Positions 26,805 to 34,876 of a DNA stretch of 64,000 nucleotides are shown one piece after another. The stretch's first letter is position 1, and each line of letters starts with the position of its first letter. Below the pieces are notes generated by a model. It searched no databases, was not told the origin of the DNA, and saw only the letters and a program-made list of their open reading frames with translations. This DNA comes from Streptomyces sp. NBC_01260 (lineage in GTDB: Bacteria > Actinomycetota > Actinomycetes > Streptomycetales > Streptomycetaceae). A program made the translations under genes and the position numbers. The DNA lies in contig NZ_CP108464.1 in NCBI RefSeq assembly GCF_036226405.1, forward strand, positions 434,001-498,000, given 5' to 3'.

Positions 26805-28217
26805 ATGTCCCGTCACTTGATCCCACGCCGCCTCGCGTTCACGGCGGCCGCCTCCATCGGGGCCTTCTGCCTCAGCGTGCTGCCCGCGGCGGCAACGGCC
26901 ACGCCCGCGCAGATCGCCACCTCGAAGACCAACGGCGTCACCTACCTCAAGTCCCTCCAGGCCGCCGACGGTTCCTACGCGGGAGCCGGGCTGTCGAACG
27001 AGTGGGCGTTCAGCGCGCTCGCCGCCGCGGGCACCGCTGTCGTCGATGTCACACCGGGAGGCGATGCCACGAAGAACGCGAGATCCGTGTACCGCACCCT
27101 TCTCTCCACAACGAGTTGGCCTTCCACGACACCCGTGGTCACGGACTACGAGCGGGCGGCTCTCAACGCCTACGCGGCCGGCATCGACCCCTCCCGGGTC
27201 TCCGCGTCCCGCAACCTCATCGGTGACATCTACAGCTATTGGCAGACATCCGAGCCGGGCTACTTCGGACCCTCGGCCAACTTCAACGGCACCGTGTTCG
27301 CCGCACTCGCCCTCGGCGGCGCCAAGACACAGGCAGGGGCCCAGCGCATACCCCAGGCCCTGCGCGATTCCCTGATCACGCGCGTCCGCGCCAACCAGCA
27401 CAACGACGGCGGCTGGAACTACAGCAAGGCGGAAGGCGACCCGAGTCAGCTCGGCGCGACCAGCGACATCGACATGACCGGGGCCGCCATGGCCGCGCTC
27501 TGCGTCTCCGGGGTACCGAACACCGACACGGACATCGCCCAGGCCAAGGCGTTCCTCAAGAGCAAGCTGGTGCCCGGCAGCGGTGCGTTCAATGCCATGT
27601 TCGGCGTCAACACCGATTCCAACGGCTGGGCCGTCTCGGGCCTCAACGCCTGCGGCATCAACGCGCAGACCGGCGACTTCCTCACCTCCGCGGGCAAGAC
27701 GCCGGTGGACTTTCTCATCGCCCAGCAGTTCAACCCCGGCGGCGGCTTCAAGTACCTGCCCAGCGACACAGCCCCCGCGGCCTATGCATCGATCGACGGC
27801 CTGCGCGCTGTCGCCGGCGGCGGCTTCACCTCCACTCCCCCGGTGCCGACGACCAGCGGCGCCACACAGTGGGTAGCGCAGGGAACGCTCACCTCGGGCA
27901 CGGCCACGAAGCTCGCCCTGACCGTGGACGACGGCGCGGGGAACCTGAAGGTCTGCTCCGTCGCCCTCACACCCACGGGAACCACGACCACCCTCGGGAC
28001 AGTCCTGGACGCGGCCACCGGCGCGGCCACCCCGTCCGGCTGCGTGACCGCCGTGACCCCGTCGTCGGGCACCGGCACGATCACCACTGTCAACGGCAAG
28101 GCCAACAGCGGGTCCAACACCTGGAAGGCCAGCGTCGACGGCTCCGCGTTCGCCTCCGCCAGCCGGAGCAAGGTGATCAACGCGGGCGACACCATCGCCC
28201 TGCGCTGGGGCGCCTGA
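26805..28217 (+). CDS. Secreted transcobalamin/intrinsic-factor-like protein
   Basis: A 470-residue secreted protein. The signal peptide (residues 1-34) is followed by prenyltransferase-like alpha/alpha repeats (YLKSLQAADGSYAGAGLSNE, RANQHNDGGWNYS, AQQFNPGGGFKY) to about residue 340. The C-terminal about 120 residues fit a DUF4430-type beta domain (LALTVDDGAG, GTVLDAATGA, TITTVNGKAN, then WKASVDG and NAGDTIALRW). This order is the architecture of animal intrinsic factor and transcobalamin. The ATG at 26805 follows AGGAGC. It has its own cobalamin riboswitch and no cell-wall anchor, so it may be a released or loosely bound corrinoid scavenger. Confidence 0.83.
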   Translation: MSRHLIPRRLAFTAAASIGAFCLSVLPAAATATPAQIATSKTNGVTYLKSLQAADGSYAGAGLSNEWAFSALAAAGTAVVDVTPGGDATKNARSVYRTLLSTTSWPSTTPVVTDYERAALNAYAAGIDPSRVSASRNLIGDIYSYWQTSEPGYFGPSANFNGTVFAALALGGAKTQAGAQRIPQALRDSLITRVRANQHNDGGWNYSKAEGDPSQLGATSDIDMTGAAMAALCVSGVPNTDTDIAQAKAFLKSKLVPGSGAFNAMFGVNTDSNGWAVSGLNACGINAQTGDFLTSAGKTPVDFLIAQQFNPGGGFKYLPSDTAPAAYASIDGLRAVAGGGFTSTPPVPTTSGATQWVAQGTLTSGTATKLALTVDDGAGNLKVCSVALTPTGTTTTLGTVLDAATGAATPSGCVTAVTPSSGTGTITTVNGKANSGSNTWKASVDGSAFASASRSKVINAGDTIALRWGA

Positions 28218-28441
28218 GCCTCCGGCGCGACGGCGACCTGAGCTACCTGCAGTTCACCGACGAGGGACGCGAACTGCTGGCGAAGGTGCTCCCCGGCCAT
28301 GTCGCGGTCGTCCAGAAGGGCATGTTCGACGCACTGGACGAGCCCCGGACCGAGGCGCTGGCCGATGCCCTCGGCGCCGTCCGTGACCGGCTCCGCACGC
28401 TGACGCCGTCCTCCGCCGAACGCCGCCGCAGCCGCGGCTGA
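28218..28441 (+). pseudogene. MarR-family C-terminal remnant
   Basis: Immediately after the transcobalamin-like gene the frame SLRRDGDLSYLQFTDEGREL leads into LAKVLPGHVAVVQKGMFDAL and an Arg-rich end. This is the wing and C-terminal dimerisation helices of a MarR regulator. The N-terminal half is gone and there is no start. Its position directly at the gene end suggests a deletion or insertion junction. Confidence 0.6.
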
Positions 28442-28516
28442 ACCACCCGCCCGCGGGCGCCACCGTGTCCGCCCCCGCCGGCCGCCGCCCCTGGGCGCCG
28501 GGCGGGTGCAAGGCCG

Positions 28517-29911
28517 TCAGGCGTCGGCGTGCGGCAGCCAACGGCCATCGGTCGTCAGGCGTTCGGCCTGTTCGGGGCCGCTGCCGCCCGGTTCGTACGG
28601 CAGAGGAGCCGTGCCGGGGTCGAGGATGTCGCCGACGATGCGCCAGCTCTCCTCGACGAGGTCCATCCGGGTGAAACGGCGGGGATCCCCGGCGAGGGCG
28701 TCGGCGAGGACGTACTCGTAGGCGGTCACGTTGTCGCCGCTCAGGCCGGTGAAGTCCACGGCCGCGGTGACCGGCTCCACCTGGGAGGGGTCGCCGGGGC
28801 GCTGGACGAACAGGTGGAAGGAGGCGCCGGGGCGGGGGCTGATCCTCAGGCGTACCAGGTCGGGAGTCGCGTCCTGGGTGCAGGCCGTGTGGTAGTAGCG
28901 CGGGGTCGGCCGGTGGAACTCGACAACGATCTCGGTCGCCGTCCTGGCAAGGGCCTTGCCCGTCCGGATGGTGAACGGAACGCCGGCCCAGCGGTCCGTG
29001 TCGACCCAGGTCCGCAACGCGGCATAGGTCTCGGTCCGCGACTGCGGCCGCACCCCCGGCACGTCCAGGTATCCCGCGTACTGGCCGAGTACGCAGTCCT
29101 CGGGGAGCACGGTGCGCACGGCCTTCAGCGCCCGTACCCGCTCGTTGAGGATGTCCTGGGCGGAGCCCGTGCGCGGTGCCTCCATCACGAAGTACGCCAG
29201 CATCTGCAGCAGATGGTTCTGCACGACGTCGCGCAGGGCGCCGGTGCTGTCGTAGAAGCCGCCGCGGTCCTCGACGCCGAAGTCCTCGGCCAGGGTGATC
29301 TGCACACTGCGCATCAGCGGACGCTGGAGTACCCCGCTGAGCATCGTGTTGGCGAAGCGGAACGCGAGCAGGTTCTCCACCGCGTCCTTCCCCAGGAAGT
29401 GGTCGACCCGCAGCAGCCGCTCGTCGGGAAAGTGCCGGGTCAGGTCCGCCTGAAGGGCGCGTGCGGAGGCCAGGTCCTGACCGAAGGGCTTCTCCACAGC
29501 CAGCCGTGCTTCACCGTTCAGTCCCGCCTGGGCCAGGCGTTCGGCAGCACGCGCGTACAGGTTGGGCGGGATGGCCAGGTAGTGGACCAGGATGCGGCAG
29601 CCGTCGGCCTGTTCCGCGATGGACCGGAAGCTCCCGGGGTCGTCGTAGTCGATGGTGGCAAGCCGCAGCGCACCGGCGAAGCGGGCGAAGTCGCCCTCGT
29701 CGAAGGGACCGTGGTCGGCGACGCTGTCGTGGGCGTGCGCGCGCAGTCGCTCCAGCGTCCAGCCGCCGTGGGTGACACCGACGACCCGCTCGGGGAGGAA
29801 GCCCCGGAGCGAGAGCCGGAAGAGGGCGGGCAGCAGCATCTTCTTGGCCAGGTCGCCGGTGATCCCGAACAGGACCAGTGCGTCACCGCGTCCCGGTGTG
29901 GTGCTGGTCAT
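28517..29911 (-). CDS. zwf: Glucose-6-phosphate 1-dehydrogenase
   Basis: A 464-residue enzyme oxidising glucose 6-phosphate to 6-phosphogluconolactone with NADP+, the first step of the oxidative pentose phosphate pathway. The coenzyme motif is LFGITGDLAKKMLLPALF, and the active-site signature RVDHFLGKDAVENLLAFRF contains the catalytic His and binding Lys. VEKPFGQDL is also present. The ATG at 29911 follows GGAGG. It is not beside opcA, tal or tkt, so this may be a secondary isozyme. The upstream region is a zone of scars. Confidence 0.95.
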   Translation of the reverse strand: MTSTTPGRGDALVLFGITGDLAKKMLLPALFRLSLRGFLPERVVGVTHGGWTLERLRAHAHDSVADHGPFDEGDFARFAGALRLATIDYDDPGSFRSIAEQADGCRILVHYLAIPPNLYARAAERLAQAGLNGEARLAVEKPFGQDLASARALQADLTRHFPDERLLRVDHFLGKDAVENLLAFRFANTMLSGVLQRPLMRSVQITLAEDFGVEDRGGFYDSTGALRDVVQNHLLQMLAYFVMEAPRTGSAQDILNERVRALKAVRTVLPEDCVLGQYAGYLDVPGVRPQSRTETYAALRTWVDTDRWAGVPFTIRTGKALARTATEIVVEFHRPTPRYYHTACTQDATPDLVRLRISPRPGASFHLFVQRPGDPSQVEPVTAAVDFTGLSGDNVTAYEYVLADALAGDPRRFTRMDLVEESWRIVGDILDPGTAPLPYEPGGSGPEQAERLTTDGRWLPHADA

Positions 29912-30470
29912 GGCGTGTTGCCTCCGCGTTCCGGGGGGCCTCGCCTGCCGCAATCCGCCCGCGCGGCGGCAGGCCCCGGCTGGCTGTCCCGGCTCCCAGT
30001 GTGGTCAAGGGGGAAGGGACTGTCGCGCGGTGCGCGTCGGCGTTGCGCCATCCGTGACGCGTGGGCCCTCAGTGCGAGGGGCGGCCGTCTGCCGCTCGAC
30101 AGTGGTTCCGCCCGCCTCGCGGGGCCGCGTTCATCGACACGCCGGACTGTAATCTGTTGCAGACTGGAAACATATTGCCTTGGCCCAGCGCAGGGCGCGG
30201 ACGCCAAGGTGCGCGAGGAGTTCGGCGAGGTGGCCGCAGGCGGCGGGGCTGCTCAGGGTCTTCTTGTCGCTGGGCCACGGGTCGAGCGGGAGGGCGTCCA
30301 GGTCGCCCGACGGCGCGACTGCGTGCGGCGCGTACGGGGCCGCCGGTGTCACGTTCGATGACGTACGGGCCGGTCGACAGTCTGAGAGTCTCCGACCGGT
30401 GCGGCTGCAGCCCGAACGCCTGCCAGATCCGTGACCCCGACGACTGCGACAGGCCTCGCCTCCTTCGCCA
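29912..30470. other. Gene-poor stretch upstream of zwf
   Basis: No recognisable gene was found here. Several open frames of 60-190 codons occur on both strands but show no ribosome binding sites, signal peptides or known motifs. The sequence includes a lower-GC patch near 30150-30180. It probably holds the zwf promoter and degraded DNA next to the IS630 scar. Confidence 0.5.
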
Positions 30471-30827
30471 TCACCCAGGTCGATCAGTGTGTGTTGCACT
30501 CGCCGGGGTGGGCTCCAACGTCTTCGTGACCGCCGGGGCGACTTGCTCGTCCGTCACCGTCCCCGGCCCACCAGGACGCGGCATGTCGCCCAGGCCGGCA
30601 ATCCGGCACTGGACGAACCGAGACCGGCAACGGCCCACCGCCTGAGGTGTGGAACCGAGCCGGGCCGCCACATCCTTGTTCGAGGCGCCCTCGGTACAAG
30701 CCAGGATGATCCGGCATCACAAACCCCACGCCTGCATCGTGGAACGACGCCGCACCCACCCCTACAGCGCAGCCCGTTCCGCATCCGACGGTCTTGACTC
30801 GGCCTTCGGCCGACCGGGCGGCGCCAT
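30471..30827 (-). pseudogene. IS630-family transposase N-terminal scar with stops
   Basis: One minus-strand frame reads MAPPGRPKAESRPSDAERAA, a stop (30762-30764), GWVRRRSTMQAWGL, a second stop, then CRIILACTEGASNKDVAARL and GSTPQAVGRCRSRFVQCRIA to EPTPASATHTDRPG and a final stop. This is the N-terminal helix-turn-helix half of an IS630 transposase carrying two nonsense mutations. The DDE catalytic half is missing. Confidence 0.75.
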
Positions 30828-30862
30828 GGGGCCAGCCCGTACGTCTGAACAGAACCCCTGGC

Positions 30863-31492
30863 TCACAACGAGACGCGAGCCCGCGCACGGGCAAGCAGAG
30901 CGGCCGGGTCCGGGTCCGCCTGCAGGGACTTCAGTATCAGCAGCCACCACTGGTCCAACTGCTCCCTCCAGCCCCGCCCGCCCGGCAGATCATCGGTCAG
31001 CACACAGAGACCGAAGAACGCGCACACGAGCGTCACAGCCGCGGCCGACGGCTCGACCCCTGCCGCGAGTTCACCTCTCATGCGGGCCTGAGTCAGGAGC
31101 CTGGTGGCAGCCGACGCCCAGGTATTGAACGGCGTGGGCAGGGCGGCCTCGATGCCGTGGCGTTCCGCCCACAGCCGCGCGCCCGCGCGGGCCACGACGT
31201 CCTCACTGAGGGACCGTGCGACACCGAAGCTGAGGACGACCAGTTTCTCAAGCGGAGGAATACCGGGCGTGGCATAGAGGGCGGCGAGTTGCGGCCAGGT
31301 GGCGAACTGCTCGCGCACCACCGCCAGCGCAAGCTTCTCCTTGCTGTAGTAATGGAAATAGATGGCCCCACTGGTCTTTCCCGAGTGATCACTTATGTCA
31401 TTGACACTCGTTCCCGCATATCCCCGTTCGACAAATAGATGTGCTGCTGATTCCAGCAGCACTCTGCGGGTCGCACGCGCCCTTTCCTGCAC
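30863..31492 (-). CDS. TetR regulator, gamma-butyrolactone receptor-like
   Basis: A 209-residue TetR-type protein. The N-terminal DNA-binding domain reads VLLESAAHLFVERGYAGTSV, NDISDHSGKTSGAIYFHYYS, KEKLA. The C-terminal part resembles the A-factor/ScbR receptor family (LSFGVARSLSEDVVARAGARL, WREQLDQWWLLIL). Such proteins repress antibiotic and morphogenesis genes until a butyrolactone-type signal binds. The GTG at 31492 has GGTGGA six bases upstream. No afsA-type synthase gene lies beside it, so it may be an orphan or pseudo-receptor. A HAD phosphatase gene is divergent. Confidence 0.8.
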   Translation of the reverse strand: MQERARATRRVLLESAAHLFVERGYAGTSVNDISDHSGKTSGAIYFHYYSKEKLALAVVREQFATWPQLAALYATPGIPPLEKLVVLSFGVARSLSEDVVARAGARLWAERHGIEAALPTPFNTWASAATRLLTQARMRGELAAGVEPSAAAVTLVCAFFGLCVLTDDLPGGRGWREQLDQWWLLILKSLQADPDPAALLARARARVSL

Positions 31493-32053
31493 TTCAGTTC
31501 CACCTTCGCTCAAATGTACTAGCGCCACGACAGGAGAGTTCAAACCCTCCCCACGGAGGGCACAGTCGCATCGCGCGAAGATCTTATTATTCGTCGCCTG
31601 CGCGCGGGCGGGGGAATATTCACACAATCCATCACCCCGCAGAGCGGGATCGTTCGCCAGGGCGTGGCAAATCCGCCCCGAACAACACTGCCGCAGCACC
31701 TCCTGCCAGGCATGTTGATGGCCTCACGGGTGCTACGGCCTCACTCGTCACCCCGCACGCGGACGCCGGTCACCTTCGGCCGGGACGCTTCCGTCCACTC
31801 GAATTGGTGATTGCGGAAATCAGCAAGGCCGAATTAACGTAACGGCCACGATGTTTTCGGCTTCAGCCGAAAGCGACGACGCGCGTCCTCCATAGCGCGC
31901 CCGGTCATAGCCCCACGGCCGCAACAGCCGTGCGACATCGCCCGTTCCCTCTCATTTCATCGAGTGGACCACGCATCATCCCGGCACCCTCGTGTGTCCT
32001 GCCTGCGCCCGCGCAACGAACCGGCCGGTGCAGCCTCCGAGATCGGCAATGAC
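31493..32053. other. Divergent intergenic region, receptor and HAD genes
   Basis: This 561-base region carries both promoters of the divergent receptor and phosphatase genes. It includes AT-richer patches near 31570-31640 and 31800-31860. I could not identify a clear autoregulator-type palindrome, and no coding remnant was recognised. Confidence 0.5.
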
Positions 32054-32734
32054 ATGACAGCTCGAAACATCCTTTTGTGGTCGCCGTCCGCCATCGTCTT
32101 CGACTGCGACGGAACCCTGATGGACACGGAACAGCACTGGCAGGAGGCCCGGAACATCACCTTCCGGCTGTTCGGCCTCAAACCGCCGACCGGGTTCGCC
32201 GACCGCGCCAAGGGCGTGCACTACAGCGAGTGCGGCGCGCTCATGGCCGAGGAGACCGGAAAGCCCAACCTCGGCGACGACCTGGCCGACACACTCCTCA
32301 CCACCTTCACCGCACTGGTCGACCAGAACCCCGTGACCATGCCGGGCGCCGCCGCGCTGGTCCGGCTGACCGCTCGCCACCTCCCCCTCGCGGTAGCGAG
32401 CAACTGCCCTCGGGAGATGGTGGAATCGTGCCTCCACCGGGCCGGACTCCTCAGCTCCTTCAGCCATGTCGTGGTGGCCGGCGAAGACATCCGGCCGAAG
32501 CCCGAGCCCGACGTGTACAGAGTCGCCGCCCGCCTCTGCGGTGTACCGCCCGAGGAGGCTCTGGCCGTGGAGGACTCGTTCACCGGCATGGAATCGGCCC
32601 GCCGGGCGGGCCTGCGGGTCATCGGCATCGGGCCGCGCCCAGAGGCGCCGGAGGCGAAGCACGCCGATCTGTGGGTCCCGAGCCTTGCCGACCAAGAGCT
32701 GGTGAGGTGGGCCGGTAGCTGGATCGACGCGTAG
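32054..32734 (+). CDS. HAD-family phosphatase (beta-phosphoglucomutase-like)
   Basis: A 226-residue HAD subfamily IA hydrolase. Motif I is VFDCDGTLMDTEQHW, with both catalytic Asp residues. Motif II is LAVASNCPREM, motif III is the lysine in IRPKPEPDVYR, and motif IV is LAVEDSFTGMESARRAG. A cap domain spans about residues 25-95. The substrate is unknown. Its divergent position next to a butyrolactone-receptor-like gene makes a role in removing the phosphate of a butenolide precursor conceivable, but sequence alone does not show that. The ATG at 32054 is chosen as the first close to the HAD core. Confidence 0.87.
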   Translation: MTARNILLWSPSAIVFDCDGTLMDTEQHWQEARNITFRLFGLKPPTGFADRAKGVHYSECGALMAEETGKPNLGDDLADTLLTTFTALVDQNPVTMPGAAALVRLTARHLPLAVASNCPREMVESCLHRAGLLSSFSHVVVAGEDIRPKPEPDVYRVAARLCGVPPEEALAVEDSFTGMESARRAGLRVIGIGPRPEAPEAKHADLWVPSLADQELVRWAGSWIDA

Positions 32735-32754
32735 ACCTGCCATGGGCGGGCGCA

Positions 32755-33069
32755 ATGTCAGCCGGATGTCAGATGGGGTTCCAGGCCGTGTACGGCCCCG
32801 GCGGCGGCAAAGGCATTTTGTATCCGGTCCCCGCGTTGCTGTGCGCGGCCGTCTCGGCGGTGCTGACCGGGGCCCGCTCCTTGATCGCGATCAGCGAGTG
32901 GATCACGGATGCCCCGCAGCATGTGCGGGGCATCCGTGGCTTCGCTGCCGATCCTCTTACCGGTCTGCGGCCGGTGCCGCACGCCGCAACCGCACGCCGC
33001 CTGCCGCAGCGTGTGGACGGCGATGCGCTGGACGCGGGGTGTCGGCTCACCCAACGGTCATCGCCCTGA
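32755..33069 (+). pseudogene. ISAs1-family transposase N-terminal scar
   Basis: The frame GKGILYPVPALLCAAVSAVL continues TGARSLIAISEWITDAPQHV and later LPQRVDGDALDAG. This matches the N-terminal domain that precedes the DDE domain in ISAs1-type transposases. The catalytic part is absent and the frame ends at 33069. No terminal repeats were seen. It separates the HAD phosphatase from the antiporter. Confidence 0.65.
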
Positions 33070-33249
33070 TGTCCTTCCACCCGGGCTCCACGACGGCTTC
33101 GGGTGATCTCCACCAAGCGTTCGGCGCGGTTTCACGGGGAACGGACCCAGGGGCCCTACGGTCAGGATCGCGATTCGCGGGAGTCCGTCCGGCTACCGGC
33201 CACTCCCCCTGACGAGGCGGACCGGGCCGCAGCGGGACGATGGGACGGT

Positions 33250-34554
33250 ATGGAAGCAACGTTTTCGCTGATCCTGCTGGCACTGTTCTTGTGGGGCCTG
33301 TGTTCGCAGCGGGTGGCAAAGGCAGAGCTCACAGCGCCAGTCGTCTTCGTACTGCTCGGCCTGGTGATGCACGAGGGAATCGGTTCGGTGAACCTGACGC
33401 CCGCCCCGCAGACCGTCAAGGCACTGGCTGAGATCACGCTCACCTGGGTGCTCTTCACCGACGCAGCGCGCCTGTCAATCCCTTCGGTGCAGGCAGACCT
33501 GCGTCTGTACGCCCGTCTGCTGGCGGTCGGCCTGCCGCTGTGCATCGGCCTTGGGATGTTGACGGCCGACATCCTGCTCCCGGGCGTCTCCGGTTGGGCC
33601 GCACTCTACGTCGGCGCCGCGCTGGCGCCGACGGACGCGGCGCTGGGCGCCTCGATGATGTCGAATCCGGTGGTACCAGGGCGGATTCGCAGGGCGATCA
33701 ACGTGGAGAGCGGCCTCAACGACGGCATCGCCACCCCCATCGTGGTGCTGTCCCTTGCCGGCATCGCCGCCGCGGAGGGCGGAGGCGGCCATGGAGGGGC
33801 GGGCGGCGCGCTGGTGGAACTGCTGATCGGCCTGGCGTACGGCGGCGCCCTGGGGCTGGTCGCGGGTCGACTGCTGAACTGGGCGCTGCACCGGGGCTGG
33901 GCGGCCGAGGACTTCGCCGGTGCGGCCGTGCTCGCGCTGGCCCTGCTCAGCTATACGTCGGCTATCGAGTTCGGCGGAAACGGATTCGTGGCCGCGTTCG
34001 TCAGCGGCCTGGCGTTCGGAGCGGCGTACAGGCAGGGGGCGCCGCAATGGCAGCTTGCCTTCGCCGAACAGTCCGCTTCCGTGCTGTCGCTGCTGGTGTG
34101 GCTCTTGTTCGGTGCTGTCGTGCTGCCCGAGGCCTTCCACCTTTTGTCCTGGCAGGTGTGGCTGTACGCGGTGGTGAGCCTGACAGTGGTCAGGATGGTG
34201 CCGGTGGCCCTGGCCCTGACGGGCAGCGGCCTGGATCGCTCCACCGTGCTGTTTGTCGGCTGGTTCGGTCCCCGAGGGCTGGCCTCGGTCATCTTCGCCC
34301 TGCTGGCAGTCGAGGAACTGGCCCCGCCCGTCGCTCGCGGGGTCGTGCCCGTCGTGGTCTGCACGGTGCTGCTCAGTGTCGTGGCGCACGGCGTCAGTTC
34401 CGCCCCTCTCGCGCAGCGCTACGGGCGGTGCTCGCAAGGAGAGAAGCATCAGGAACAGGGGTACGAGTTCGGGGACCTGCCCGTCAGAGGGCTGACGTCA
34501 AAAGGGGCCCTGCCGAAACAGGTCGGCGGCCCTGCCGCACCTGACGACAAGTAG
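33250..34554 (+). CDS. Cation/proton antiporter (CPA1/NhaP type)
   Basis: A 434-residue membrane protein with about 12 hydrophobic segments. GAALAPTDAALGASMMSNP and INVESGLNDGIATPIV are the conserved ion-binding region (the ND pair), and GWFGPRGLASVIFALL matches later helices. Such antiporters exchange Na+ or K+ for H+ and control pH and salt balance. The C-terminal about 45 residues form a charged soluble tail (GEKHQEQGYEFGD). The ATG at 33250 begins the first helix. A chloride channel gene follows in the same direction. Confidence 0.92.
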   Translation: MEATFSLILLALFLWGLCSQRVAKAELTAPVVFVLLGLVMHEGIGSVNLTPAPQTVKALAEITLTWVLFTDAARLSIPSVQADLRLYARLLAVGLPLCIGLGMLTADILLPGVSGWAALYVGAALAPTDAALGASMMSNPVVPGRIRRAINVESGLNDGIATPIVVLSLAGIAAAEGGGGHGGAGGALVELLIGLAYGGALGLVAGRLLNWALHRGWAAEDFAGAAVLALALLSYTSAIEFGGNGFVAAFVSGLAFGAAYRQGAPQWQLAFAEQSASVLSLLVWLLFGAVVLPEAFHLLSWQVWLYAVVSLTVVRMVPVALALTGSGLDRSTVLFVGWFGPRGLASVIFALLAVEELAPPVARGVVPVVVCTVLLSVVAHGVSSAPLAQRYGRCSQGEKHQEQGYEFGDLPVRGLTSKGALPKQVGGPAAPDDK

Positions 34555-34876
34555 TGGACAGAGTGCGTGATATCCGGGACTCACTGCGCATCGGGTGCCA
34601 CCCCAGAACATTCCCCTCAACTCCTGCGATGCCCCTCTCTCGGGAGCGGGGGCGGGGGCGGGACCGCACCCGGACAGGGTGATTCCCGGACAGCGCCGGC
34701 CTGACGTCTCCCCGAATGGCTTCGGGATCCGGCGGGATCAAGACTGTGGCCGTACCCGGCACAGCCGCTGACCGGCGGGGCTACCGCGCCGGGGATGCCG
34801 AAGACGTCTGCCTGGGTGAATCTGATCCCACAGGCGCCGTGCCCACCGGCCGGCCGAGGAGATGGGGACGGGAACG
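34555..34876. other. Intergenic region, antiporter to ClC gene
   Basis: This 322-base gap was examined for a fluoride, c-di-AMP or magnesium riboswitch because ion transporters flank it. No convincing aptamer core was found. It presumably holds the ClC promoter. Nothing else is visible. Confidence 0.5.

Noticed and set aside
31441..31462. Perfect palindrome GTGCTGCTG-N4-CAGCAGCAC
   Set aside because: It lies inside the coding part of the receptor DNA-binding domain and is explained by leucine/alanine codons, so an operator is unlikely.
34555..34876. Possible ion-responsive riboswitch before the ClC gene
   Set aside because: Neither the fluoride (crcB), c-di-AMP (ydaO) nor magnesium (M-box) consensus could be matched; only unrelated GC-rich hairpins are present.
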